This document shows, one piece after another, positions 44,018-52,964 of a stretch of DNA of 64,000 bases (the first letter of the stretch is position 1; each line of letters opens with the position of its first letter). The stretch covers positions 6,302,001 through 6,366,000 of the forward strand of contig NZ_CP151099.1 of NCBI RefSeq assembly GCF_038096175.1, read 5' to 3'. The position numbers were made by a program, and so were the translations under genes. Origin of the DNA: Nostoc sp. UHCC 0302 (GTDB lineage: Bacteria > Cyanobacteriota > Cyanobacteriia > Cyanobacteriales > Nostocaceae). The notes under the pieces are model-generated. The model did no database searches and was not told the DNA's origin. It saw only the letters and a program-made list of their open reading frames with translations.

Positions 44018-46168
44018 ATGGAGAAAAGCATTTCATCCTTACCAGTGGTCTTAAAGCGGCGAAGTTTGCCAGCGTTGGCAACATTTACTGCTGTGATCGG
44101 CGGGGCAGTTATTTATCTAGCCTTTACCCCACGTTTGTATCAATCATCAGCACAATTGATGCTAGATGACAAAAGAGTGAGCGTTTCCGACTTGGGACGC
44201 GACCTGACGAAAGTACCTGTGGGGATACCTGGTGGCCCCAGCCCAGTGGCTGATCAAGCAGAATTAGTCAAATCGCAACCTATTTTAGAGCGATCGCTTG
44301 CGAAGGTTTTTCCCCATTCTCCCAGCAAACTTACAGCGGAGGAATTTGCTAAAAAGTTGCGAGTGAAAATTGCCCCAGCTACGAATATCTTGGTCTTAAC
44401 CTATGAAGCTCAAGACCCAATTCTCGCAGCCAAGCTTCTTAATGCGGTCTCCGAGACAATGGTTGAGGAAAGTGTCCAACAAATCCGCAAAGAAGCTGCA
44501 AACGTGGCGGATTTCTTAGCTAAAGAGGTTCCAACAGCTCGCTTGCGGCTGCAACAGGCAGAAATTGCCGAAAACAGATATAGACAAGCTACTGGATTAA
44601 TCTCTTTTACCGACCAAAGCAAAAGTTTAGTTGATAGTTTAGCGAATTTAGAAGACCAAGAACGGACTTTATTAGCTCAACTCCAAGAAACGCGATCGCG
44701 TGATGCATCCTTGCGACAAATCACTAACTCTACAACCCTCAACAAGGCTTATCTCTCTGTCCGCGGTGGTCAAGACCAACAACTCCAAAATTTACGTACG
44801 AAGTTGGCAGATTTAGGGACGCAGCTTATTGATGTTCGTTTGCGCTTTACTGAGAACCATCCGACTGTCATAAATTTGCTTGAGCAGCAGCGAGATATAC
44901 GTGCTTTGTACACTCAAGAACTGGCTCGCCTCTCACCCGGAAATCCAGCTATCTCCCCCAGCAATATTGCCTCCGATTCTCTCAGCCAGAATCTCTCCTC
45001 TGAACTAATTACTAATGAAATTCAACGCTTGGCAATCCAAAATAAACTCAAAGTTATTCAGTCTTTGAGAACTAATCTGCAAAATCGTCTTGCCGAACTC
45101 CCAATCCTCCAGCAACCACTAACTGTACTGACTCGCCAACGGGAAGAAGCCGCAGCATCCCTAAAGTTACTACAAACCAAACTGGAAGAAGCAAGAATTG
45201 CTGAAGCTCAACTAGTTGGTAATATCCGAATTATTGAAGAGGCTAAACCAGCAACTTCTCCCTCATCTCCCAAACTTCCAATCGTGCTATTACTAGCGGC
45301 TATCTTAGCTGCGATCGCAGCCATTGGCGTAGCACTGCTACTAGAAATGATGGATAACACTCTGCATGATCCTTCAGAAGCTGAGGAATTACTGAAGTTG
45401 CCCTTGTTGGGTGCATTACCTTCCCTGAGCGCGAAGACACTGATCCTGGAGCCAGCAGAAAATTTCTTAGATGATATTGCTTTAGTTGAACCTTACAGGA
45501 TGCTGCTGAAGACATTAGAGTTTGGCAGTTCTCAGAAGTTACGGAGCATTGTGGTTAGTAGCACCAAGTCCGGTGAGGGGAAATCAGTAGTAGTTTCGCA
45601 CCTCGCTGCCGTCTCAGCGATGTTATCTCGGCGGACATTAATCATAGATGCAGACTTACATCGCCCCATGCAACACAAGCTGTTCAACTTAGCTTGCCAG
45701 CAGGGAATTACTGATGCAATTGCCAGGTCTCAATCTCTATCTTTAATAGAAGTAGTAAAACTTACAGAGATCGAGAATCTCTCAGTATTAACTTGTGGGG
45801 AACTATATGCACGCCCCTCACAGTTATTAGAGTCTGAGGCAATGAAGTCGTTGGTGGCAGAAGCTACTAATAAATACGACTTTGTAATTATTGATACACC
45901 CGCTTTGGACGTTAGCGCTGATGCTGCTACCTTGGCTCGATATAGTGATGGCATCATGCTAGTGACTCGTCCTAGTTTCACACCCAAAGAGTTACTGCAA
46001 AAAGTCGTAGCACAACTCAGACAGAATCAATTACCGATTCTAGGGGTAGTTGTCAATTGCATGACAACTCAAACTGAAAAGCCTTACCACTATTTATCCC
46101 GTCCCCGCAAACGTTTAACAGCTATAGCAGACACCGCTAATTCGTCTAACGGTTCGAGGGCTAAGTGA
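44018..46168 (+). CDS. Polysaccharide co-polymerase with tyrosine autokinase domain (Wzc-like)
   Basis: 716 residues. The Wzz domain has membrane helices at ~17-36 and ~425-443, separated by a long periplasmic coiled-coil section. The cytosolic BY-kinase follows: Walker A SSTKSGEGKSVVVS (~511-524), Walker A' LIIDADLHRP and Walker B DFVIIDTPAL. The C-terminal tail has only two or three tyrosines (KPYHYLSR), fewer than the classic Tyr cluster. It controls chain length and export with an OPX partner not seen here. The last codons overlap the next gene. Confidence 0.9.
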   Translation: MEKSISSLPVVLKRRSLPALATFTAVIGGAVIYLAFTPRLYQSSAQLMLDDKRVSVSDLGRDLTKVPVGIPGGPSPVADQAELVKSQPILERSLAKVFPHSPSKLTAEEFAKKLRVKIAPATNILVLTYEAQDPILAAKLLNAVSETMVEESVQQIRKEAANVADFLAKEVPTARLRLQQAEIAENRYRQATGLISFTDQSKSLVDSLANLEDQERTLLAQLQETRSRDASLRQITNSTTLNKAYLSVRGGQDQQLQNLRTKLADLGTQLIDVRLRFTENHPTVINLLEQQRDIRALYTQELARLSPGNPAISPSNIASDSLSQNLSSELITNEIQRLAIQNKLKVIQSLRTNLQNRLAELPILQQPLTVLTRQREEAAASLKLLQTKLEEARIAEAQLVGNIRIIEEAKPATSPSSPKLPIVLLLAAILAAIAAIGVALLLEMMDNTLHDPSEAEELLKLPLLGALPSLSAKTLILEPAENFLDDIALVEPYRMLLKTLEFGSSQKLRSIVVSSTKSGEGKSVVVSHLAAVSAMLSRRTLIIDADLHRPMQHKLFNLACQQGITDAIARSQSLSLIEVVKLTEIENLSVLTCGELYARPSQLLESEAMKSLVAEATNKYDFVIIDTPALDVSADAATLARYSDGIMLVTRPSFTPKELLQKVVAQLRQNQLPILGVVVNCMTTQTEKPYHYLSRPRKRLTAIADTANSSNGSRAK

Positions 46169-46170
46169 CG

Positions 46171-47592
46171 ATGTTAACTAATCAAAGCTCAAGCTTTCTG
46201 ATGTCGTTCTGGGTTGGATTAGCTGGTGTGGGAGTTGGGATAGTAGCAGGTTTTCTTGCAGGTGCAGAACCTCTTTACCTGGGTTTGGCTGTAGGTGCGA
46301 TCGCGATCGCCTTCTACTTCTTTGCCAAATTTGAGCAAGCGGTTATTGGTCTATTAATCATACGTAGCGCTCTCGATCCTTTCTCTGATCAGCAGGTTCC
46401 AGCTGCATTTGCCATTGCTCTTGATCTCCTAACTTTACTTTATGTAGTGGTGGCATTATTAATCGGTCAGAGAGTGCATACAGACAAATTCTGGTGGTTA
46501 TTTGCAGCCTGGGTAGCTCTACAGGGTTTCTGGGTGATACTCATACCTTTACAAGAATTGCAGTTTGATGATGCTGTTTTGCTAGACAGCATCCGCGAGT
46601 GGGTACGTCTTTTTTCCTGGCTGATGGTCTACTTACTAGTGATGCAGCTTAAAGACCGACTCCAACCGCAAAAGATGATATCTGCGCTATTTTTTGCCCT
46701 GATCATACCCTTGACGGCAGCGCTGATGCAGATATTCCTTCCGGTTTCGCTCTTACCAACTATACTCCAAGTCACTGTAGACCCGATTTCTGGAGAAATA
46801 TCTCGGATTAATGGTACTCTCGGCCTTTCTAATACCTTCGCCACTTTTCTGTTACTGTTCATTGGTTTGGCTTGGTGGCAGCTTGGTCAGTCTCAAAAAC
46901 GTTGGCCTTGGCTAGTGTTATTGGGTTTACTCGCTTTTATCTATGTCGGTACTAAAGCTTTATTCAGCTTGATGATGCTGGGTGTTTTTATTCTGGTACT
47001 GATGTTGCCAAGATTAAATCTGATTAATCTCATTTGTGGAGTATTGTTATTTGCGCTAGTCATAGGACTATTTGCCAGCACAGAGTTTGGACAACAACGC
47101 CTCGGCTCGCTAGTGCAAACACCACTCCTCAATCCAGACATGGACATATCACGGGCGATTCTTCTGGCACAGGGAGATCACAACAGTTTTAACTGGCGGC
47201 TATCTCAATGGACTTATCTACTAAAAGCTTGGGAACAGTATCCGATTTTTGGTTATGGTCTATCGACTAGCCGCTATTTAACTATTTACAATAACTACGC
47301 CCACAACGATTATGTCCGCGCCATAGCAGAAGGCGGAGTCATAGGCATTTTAGCTTTTCTAGCCTTTCTCGGTACTCAGGCTACACATTTAATTCGTTTA
47401 ATACGACACACTCCCCCTAACAGCGCTCAAAACAAGCTGTGTTGGGTATTGTTAGCTTTGCTTCTCTCGATGTTTGTCGGCATGATTACCGAGAATATTT
47501 GGACTCACACAACCTTCTTTTTCTACTGGTGGACTCTGTTGGCGATCGCTGGTTGGAACTGGAATCAGTCCAGGGAGCTAAATGCCTTATGA
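46171..47592 (+). CDS. O-antigen ligase/polymerase family protein (Wzy-like)
   Basis: About 473 residues, with 11-12 membrane segments and the Wzy_C/O-antigen ligase loop (GDHNSFNWRLSQWTYLLKAW...PIFGYGLSTSRYL, then YAHNDYVRAIAEGGVIGIL). This motif is shared by polymerases and ligases; in this setting polymerase is more likely. A GTG at 46165 would overlap the kinase by 4 bp; ATG at 46171 follows two codons later. Confidence 0.85.
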   Translation: MLTNQSSSFLMSFWVGLAGVGVGIVAGFLAGAEPLYLGLAVGAIAIAFYFFAKFEQAVIGLLIIRSALDPFSDQQVPAAFAIALDLLTLLYVVVALLIGQRVHTDKFWWLFAAWVALQGFWVILIPLQELQFDDAVLLDSIREWVRLFSWLMVYLLVMQLKDRLQPQKMISALFFALIIPLTAALMQIFLPVSLLPTILQVTVDPISGEISRINGTLGLSNTFATFLLLFIGLAWWQLGQSQKRWPWLVLLGLLAFIYVGTKALFSLMMLGVFILVLMLPRLNLINLICGVLLFALVIGLFASTEFGQQRLGSLVQTPLLNPDMDISRAILLAQGDHNSFNWRLSQWTYLLKAWEQYPIFGYGLSTSRYLTIYNNYAHNDYVRAIAEGGVIGILAFLAFLGTQATHLIRLIRHTPPNSAQNKLCWVLLALLLSMFVGMITENIWTHTTFFFYWWTLLAIAGWNWNQSRELNAL

Positions 47593-48791
47593 ACCCTCTA
47601 TTAAGTTATGCAGCCATGATCCAGCAGATGATTGACTTTAACAGTAACGTTCAGCGGGCAAAGGAACGTAAACAAACCTATCGAGTGGTTTTGGTTCATC
47701 CCAGCGCCGGAGTTAATTGGAGTGGAGGCGCAGAAAGATTTGCCATTGAGCTGGCTCATTTCCTCAGTTCTTACTTTGAAGTGGAATTATTAGCAGGCGC
47801 TCCTTGTAGCCCCTTTTACTATCCTGCTGGTGGTATTCCTCGCACTCAGGCACATGAAATTCTCGGTAGTTCTCCGTTAACTCCCCTACTGAAACATTTT
47901 TTTACTCATTCTGAGATTGTTATTGAACACCTGACCAGCTTTTTGCCTTGTGCAATGCGGTTACTGACACACCCAGCTGACCTAATTTTTCCTTGCAATG
48001 ATTACGGTGGCTTGGCAATGGCAGCTTTTGTTCGCGCCTTGATTGGTACACCGATTCTTTATACCGAACACGCTGGATTATTGAGCAGTGGGCGATTGTT
48101 GGCACGTAACTTGCTGTTTCGCCCCGATCATCTTGTAGTTTTTTCGCAAAAGATGGCTAATTTAGCCCGAAGCTTACAACCATCTCAAGCTACCACCATC
48201 ATTCACAACGGTGTAGATACGAGACGCTTTACACCAATAGGAGAACAGATGACCTTGGGTTTAAGCAAACCTCTGGTGTTGTGTGTAGCTTCTCTCAACC
48301 GCGACAGTCACAAGCGTGTTGAACTGGCAATCAAGGCTGTAGCAAAGCTACCACAAGTAAATTTTCTAATTTGTGGGGATGGTACTGACCGGGCGTATTT
48401 TCAATCATTAGGCAATGAGTTGTTGGGAAGCGATCGCTTTGCAATTAAAAGTTTTCCCACTGAGGAGATGCCTAAAGTTTATCGCAGTGCAGACGTATTT
48501 ACACTGCCATCTATAAATGAGCCATGTGCGCTTTCTTATTTGGAAGCAATGGCAAGTGGTTTACCAGTGGTTGCTACAGACGATGAAATGCGTCGCCATG
48601 TTGTTGGAGATGCTGGAATTGTCTGCGATGTCACGGATGCCAACAAATATGCTGCGGCTATTGCCAAAGTTTTGAATAGAGATTGGCAGGCAAAAGCCAG
48701 AAATAATTCCTTACGTTTTAGCTGGGATGCTATTGCATTACACTACCGGAATGTCATTTTACAGACAATTATTCAGTCTAGGAAATCTTAG
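47589..48791 (+). CDS. Glycosyltransferase family 4, exopolysaccharide cluster
   Basis: About 400 residues. The start is ATG 47589, overlapping the stop of the polymerase gene (ATGA); longer forms would run back into that gene. Acceptor-side motif: HPSAGVNWSGGAERFAIELAHFL. Donor-side motifs: LVLCVASLNRDSHKRVELAI and LPSINEPCALSYLEAMASGLPVVATD. The INEPCA variant of the usual xEGFG is common in this subgroup. Confidence 0.86.
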   Translation: MNPLLSYAAMIQQMIDFNSNVQRAKERKQTYRVVLVHPSAGVNWSGGAERFAIELAHFLSSYFEVELLAGAPCSPFYYPAGGIPRTQAHEILGSSPLTPLLKHFFTHSEIVIEHLTSFLPCAMRLLTHPADLIFPCNDYGGLAMAAFVRALIGTPILYTEHAGLLSSGRLLARNLLFRPDHLVVFSQKMANLARSLQPSQATTIIHNGVDTRRFTPIGEQMTLGLSKPLVLCVASLNRDSHKRVELAIKAVAKLPQVNFLICGDGTDRAYFQSLGNELLGSDRFAIKSFPTEEMPKVYRSADVFTLPSINEPCALSYLEAMASGLPVVATDDEMRRHVVGDAGIVCDVTDANKYAAAIAKVLNRDWQAKARNNSLRFSWDAIALHYRNVILQTIIQSRKS

Positions 48792-48809
48792 TTTTATAAG
48801 TTTGATAAT

Positions 48810-49769
48810 ATGGCAAAAGTTTCTGTAATCATTCCTGCTGACAATGCGATAAATTATCTGCAAGCAACTTTAAAAAGTGTTTTGCAGCAGACTTTCATAG
48901 ATTTTGAGGTCTTAATTGTTGGTGATGATAGTACAGATAATCTTATTGAATGGGCGAATTTGCTAGTAGATCCGCGAGTGAAATTGATTTTCCACAAAGA
49001 TCAGGGTATAGTGGCAGCACGCAATACAGGTATTGCTGAGGCACAAGGTGAGTACATAGCATTTTTAGACACTGATGATTTGTGGGAGTCAACTAAGCTA
49101 GAAAAACAAGTAAAGTATCTGGAAGATAACCCAAAGATCGGCTTGGTGCATACAAATATAGTGTTGCTTAATTGGCAAGATAAGCCCTCAGACAGAGTAA
49201 CAACATCTAATGCCGAAGGTGATGCTTTAAAACAATTATTAGAACAAAATGCAGTAATGACTTCTTCTGTCATGGTTCGTCATTCTTGCTTAAAATGTGT
49301 TGGTGAATTTGATATAAATTTACGCTCATCACAAGATTGGGCTATGTGGGTGCAAATTGCTGCTCGTTATCCCTGTGCTGTAATTAAAGAACCTCTAGTT
49401 TACTATCGAGAACGTACTAATAACCCCAAAAAAAACTGGCAGATACTAGAACAAGATTTGCAGCTATTGGAAAGAGTATTCCAATCAGTTTCACAAGAGC
49501 TTATATCTTTAAAAAATCGTAGCTATAGTTATGCCAATATGAATTTAGCTTGGAAAGCACTACAAAACGGCGATCGCCAACAAGCAAGGTATTTTCAAAA
49601 GCAAGCGATCGCGTTCCATCCTCGCCTACGCTACTCTACTCAGTGCATTCGTCTGAATATAGCTATTGCAATCATCCAATTCTTGGGATTTGACAGCTTT
49701 ACAAAAGTACTGTCACTCACATACACGTTACGTAAACGAGTTACATCACTTATTGCACAACAACCTTGA
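48810..49769 (+). CDS. Glycosyltransferase family 2 (copy 1 of a tandem pair)
   Basis: A 319-residue GT-A enzyme. It shares most of its length with the next gene: EYIAFLDTDDLWESTKLEKQV and NLAWKALQNGDRQQARYF match it closely. Key family positions differ from consensus: PADNAINYL where PAYNA is usual, and GDDSTDN where (D/N)DGSTDN is usual. The DDxW-type metal motif (DTDDLW) is kept. It may have changed donor or lost activity. 18 bp after the GT4 gene. Confidence 0.86.
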   Translation: MAKVSVIIPADNAINYLQATLKSVLQQTFIDFEVLIVGDDSTDNLIEWANLLVDPRVKLIFHKDQGIVAARNTGIAEAQGEYIAFLDTDDLWESTKLEKQVKYLEDNPKIGLVHTNIVLLNWQDKPSDRVTTSNAEGDALKQLLEQNAVMTSSVMVRHSCLKCVGEFDINLRSSQDWAMWVQIAARYPCAVIKEPLVYYRERTNNPKKNWQILEQDLQLLERVFQSVSQELISLKNRSYSYANMNLAWKALQNGDRQQARYFQKQAIAFHPRLRYSTQCIRLNIAIAIIQFLGFDSFTKVLSLTYTLRKRVTSLIAQQP

Positions 49770-49789
49770 AACAAAGGTTACTGCTCATC

Positions 49790-50758
49790 ATGAGTTTACA
49801 AAATATGCCAAAAGTTTCTGTGATCATTCCCGCCTACAATGCGATGGCTTATCTGCCAGAAACTTTAACAAGTGTTTTGCAGCAAACTTTCACAAATTTT
49901 GAAATATTAATTATTAATGACGGAAGCACAGACAATATTGTGCAATGGTCGAATCAGTTACTAGACCAGCGTGTGCAACTGATTTCGCAAAATAAACAAG
50001 GTGTATCTGTAGCACGTAATACAGGCATTACGTATGCAACAGGAGAGTATATAGCATTTTTAGATGCTGACGATTTGTGGAAGTCAACTAAGTTAGAAAA
50101 ACAAGTAAATTATCTGGAAGCTCATCCGGAAATCGGCTTTTTGCATACAGGTATGGTATTAATTGACCAGTACGGTAAGTCATCAGGCAGAGTCATGATA
50201 TCTAATGCAGAAGGTAATGTTTTAAAACAATTACTAGAGCAAAACACAGTAGTTACTTCTTCTGTAATAGTCCGTGCTTCTTGTTTAAAAACCGTCGGTG
50301 AATTTGATAGAAAATTACGTTATTCACAAGATTGGCATATGTGGGTGCGGATTGCTGCTCGCTATCCCTTTGCTGTAATTAAAGAACCTCTAGTTTGCTA
50401 TCGCCAACATCCCAATAATGCAACAAGAAACTGGCAGATGTTAGAACAAGGTTTTGAAATGATTGAAACAATTTTTCAATCGGTTCCAAAAGAGTTAACG
50501 TATTTAAAAAATCGCAGCTATGGTTATGCGAATATCTACTTAGCTTGGAAAGCATTACAAAGTGGCGATCGCCAACAAGCAATATATTTTCGCAATCAAG
50601 CGATCACTCACTATCCTCAGCTACGCTACTCTACTCGCTGCCTTCGTTTAAATGTAGCAATTACAGTCATGCAATGGTTAGGATTTGAAGGCTTTAACAA
50701 TGTTCTATCACTTATATATGCCTTACGTCGGCGAATCACATCAATAATTCCACAGTGA
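49790..50758 (+). CDS. Glycosyltransferase family 2 (copy 2 of a tandem pair)
   Basis: About 322 residues with canonical GT2 motifs: VSVIIPAYNAMAYL, LIINDGSTDN and FLDADDLW. It is a close paralogue of the preceding gene over its full length. ATG at 49790 (MSLQNMPKVSV) is chosen, with an alternative at 49805. It makes a glycosidic bond from an NDP-sugar; sugar unknown. Confidence 0.87.
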   Translation: MSLQNMPKVSVIIPAYNAMAYLPETLTSVLQQTFTNFEILIINDGSTDNIVQWSNQLLDQRVQLISQNKQGVSVARNTGITYATGEYIAFLDADDLWKSTKLEKQVNYLEAHPEIGFLHTGMVLIDQYGKSSGRVMISNAEGNVLKQLLEQNTVVTSSVIVRASCLKTVGEFDRKLRYSQDWHMWVRIAARYPFAVIKEPLVCYRQHPNNATRNWQMLEQGFEMIETIFQSVPKELTYLKNRSYGYANIYLAWKALQSGDRQQAIYFRNQAITHYPQLRYSTRCLRLNVAITVMQWLGFEGFNNVLSLIYALRRRITSIIPQ

Positions 50759-51107
50759 CACGAAAGGTATGAAAAAAGAGGCGATTTTCTTTTCCTTGCT
50801 CCTAGAGTAAACCGCCTTGGCAAAATCCAAAATTTTACTTTTTATTCCAAATGGCAACTACAGCAATTCTAAATTGTTTGTAAAAACTAAAGATTTCTCT
50901 TAATCTCTCTTCTCTGTGCCTCTGCGTCTCTGCGTGAAATTATTAAAATCTCTCTTCACAGCCTAAATAAGATATCTGTAGATACATTCAATTTACTAGA
51001 TATAACGTGATTGATGAATAGTGTTGAAAGGCTAACAAAATGCTACTGATATTCCACCATTCATCACGCAAACATCAGCAAAAATTCACTTAATTCAGGA
51101 AGTAATT
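50759..51107. other. 349-bp gap inside the exopolysaccharide cluster
   Basis: No gene. It includes a C/T-rich dispersed repeat (TCTCTGTGCCTCTGCGTCTCTGCGTG, near 50910-50936), seen between genes in many Nostocales. A separate promoter for the flippase gene is possible. Confidence 0.5.
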
Positions 51108-52493
51108 ATGGGGCTACGCCATCAAGCCTTAAAAGGCGGATTTATCATGCTTATCCGCCAAAGTTTGGGCATATTACTCAGCTTGGTAGGTATGATATTT
51201 ATTACTAGAGTAATTGGGCCAAATGAGTATGGGCTTTTCGGAGCAAGTACCGGAATTATTATTTTCTTTTACCGCTTAGCTCCTTCGGGTCTGGATGCTT
51301 ATCTACTTCGCAAACAGGCTAATCCAGAGCAGCAGGAATACAATCAAGCCTTTACTTTATTGTTATGCATCAATATCATTTGTGTTGTTGTTCTAGTGCT
51401 GGGACGACAGATGATTGCTCAGTTGCTGAGGCTTCCTGAAGTTGCACCTCTTATAGGAATCTTGGCTTTGACGATACCTCTAAGTACCTTAAATATGCCT
51501 TGGGTCGTAAAGCTGGAACGCGACCTAAATTATCAGCGAATAGCATACATTGAATTACTTAGCCAAATTACCTATTATCTCGTAGCAATACCGCTAGCAG
51601 TACGTGGATTTGGTGCTTGGTCTCCGGTTTTTGGCTTATTCACACAACAAGCTAGCCAAATAACACTAAATTACTGCTCTAGCAATTTTCGACCGCGCTT
51701 ATGCTGGAATTCAAGTTTAATTCGGACAATGCTCAAATATGGCCTAAGCTATGCGACTTCAATTTGGATTTGGGAACTGCGTACGTTAGTTAATCCAGTG
51801 ATTGTAGGGCGTTTTGCTGGGGCTGAAGCTGTCGCCTTTGTGGCTCTATGCATTCGTTTAGTGGAAATGCTTTCTTTTGCTAAAGCAGTAACCGCGCGGC
51901 TAGCGGTCGTAGCACTTGCCAAGCTAGGAGATAACAAGTCTCGCCTACGCAAGAGTATTCAAGAGGGAATGCGCCTACAAGTGCTAGCAGTTGGTCTCCC
52001 AATGGTGAGTTTCGCCCTCGTAGCTCCTGTGGTGATAACGCTCGTTTTTGGTAAAAATTGGAATCCGGTGCTGCAAATATTTCCGCTGATTGCCGTTAGC
52101 TATCTTACTCGTACCATTTTCAATCTACATTCTTCAGTACTGTATCTCAAGGAGAAAAATCTTCAGGTTGCTTGGTTTAACCTCGTACACGTAGCTTTGT
52201 TTGCGGGAAGTGCATTTTTGTTGATGCCGCATTTAGGAATGATTGGTTACGGCTGGGCTGAAATCTTTGCACTAGCCAGCTGCTTTATCCTTCATCTCTA
52301 CACCATTAGAGAGGTAGGCAGCCTAAATTACACTGAAGCACTGATTTGGTACACTATCTTGGTCGCTGTTTTAATTCTGAGTGCAATCAACAACGAAGCT
52401 CGTTACCTATCTAGCTTATTGCTCCTGCTTCCACTGGTCTCAACTAAAGAGAGAAATAGCCTAATTGGCTACTTTCAAATATTTAAATCTTAG
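51108..52493 (+). CDS. Oligosaccharide flippase (Wzx-like, MOP superfamily)
   Basis: 461 residues with 12 or more membrane segments. The N-terminus GFIMLIRQSLGILLSLVGMIFITRVIGPNEYGLFG is the usual first helix pair of the polysaccharide-transport/Wzx family, and the NPVIVGRFAGAEAVAFVALCIRL repeat unit follows. It flips lipid-linked repeat units for the Wzy-like polymerase and Wzc-like co-polymerase upstream. It closes the cluster. Confidence 0.88.
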   Translation: MGLRHQALKGGFIMLIRQSLGILLSLVGMIFITRVIGPNEYGLFGASTGIIIFFYRLAPSGLDAYLLRKQANPEQQEYNQAFTLLLCINIICVVVLVLGRQMIAQLLRLPEVAPLIGILALTIPLSTLNMPWVVKLERDLNYQRIAYIELLSQITYYLVAIPLAVRGFGAWSPVFGLFTQQASQITLNYCSSNFRPRLCWNSSLIRTMLKYGLSYATSIWIWELRTLVNPVIVGRFAGAEAVAFVALCIRLVEMLSFAKAVTARLAVVALAKLGDNKSRLRKSIQEGMRLQVLAVGLPMVSFALVAPVVITLVFGKNWNPVLQIFPLIAVSYLTRTIFNLHSSVLYLKEKNLQVAWFNLVHVALFAGSAFLLMPHLGMIGYGWAEIFALASCFILHLYTIREVGSLNYTEALIWYTILVAVLILSAINNEARYLSSLLLLLPLVSTKERNSLIGYFQIFKS

Positions 52494-52964
52494 AGATGTT
52501 GCTAAAGGTACATCTATGCTGAATTAGCATTTTGATTAATAACTACAATCTCTGATGGCACTGAATCGGCGATCGCTAATTAACCGTTGCAATCTCTCAA
52601 AATAGATTTAAGCTAAAGCTGTAATACTACTGTTGTTATATGTAACCGATATTAAATTATCATACTTAAGTTACAGTATTTTCTTCCAAAAGTAAATGTT
52701 TATATTTCCATTAAGTATAGTTAAGAAAAAATAAAATCATCTAAAAGTTGGTTAAGTACTTGTAGTTTTATAAAGTATAATTAAGAAAAAGATAAATAAA
52801 TCTAAGCAGTTAAAGTAGGCTGAATTCGCCTCGAACGCTACTCAAAAATGGGTAAAGTTATAGCTGCTTAGATGAGTACAGTTTTCCTGTGCTTGCAACC
52901 AGCTTGTGGGTCAGGAGACAAGCAAAAAGTGTAAATTTCCGAGTTTGAAGAGGCAAGTAAAGGC
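52494..52964. other. 470-bp AT-rich gap
   Basis: No gene. Two similar 20-bp runs (AAGTATAGTTAAGAAAAA near 52712 and AAGTATAATTAAGAAAAA near 52776) form a direct repeat. Confidence 0.5.
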
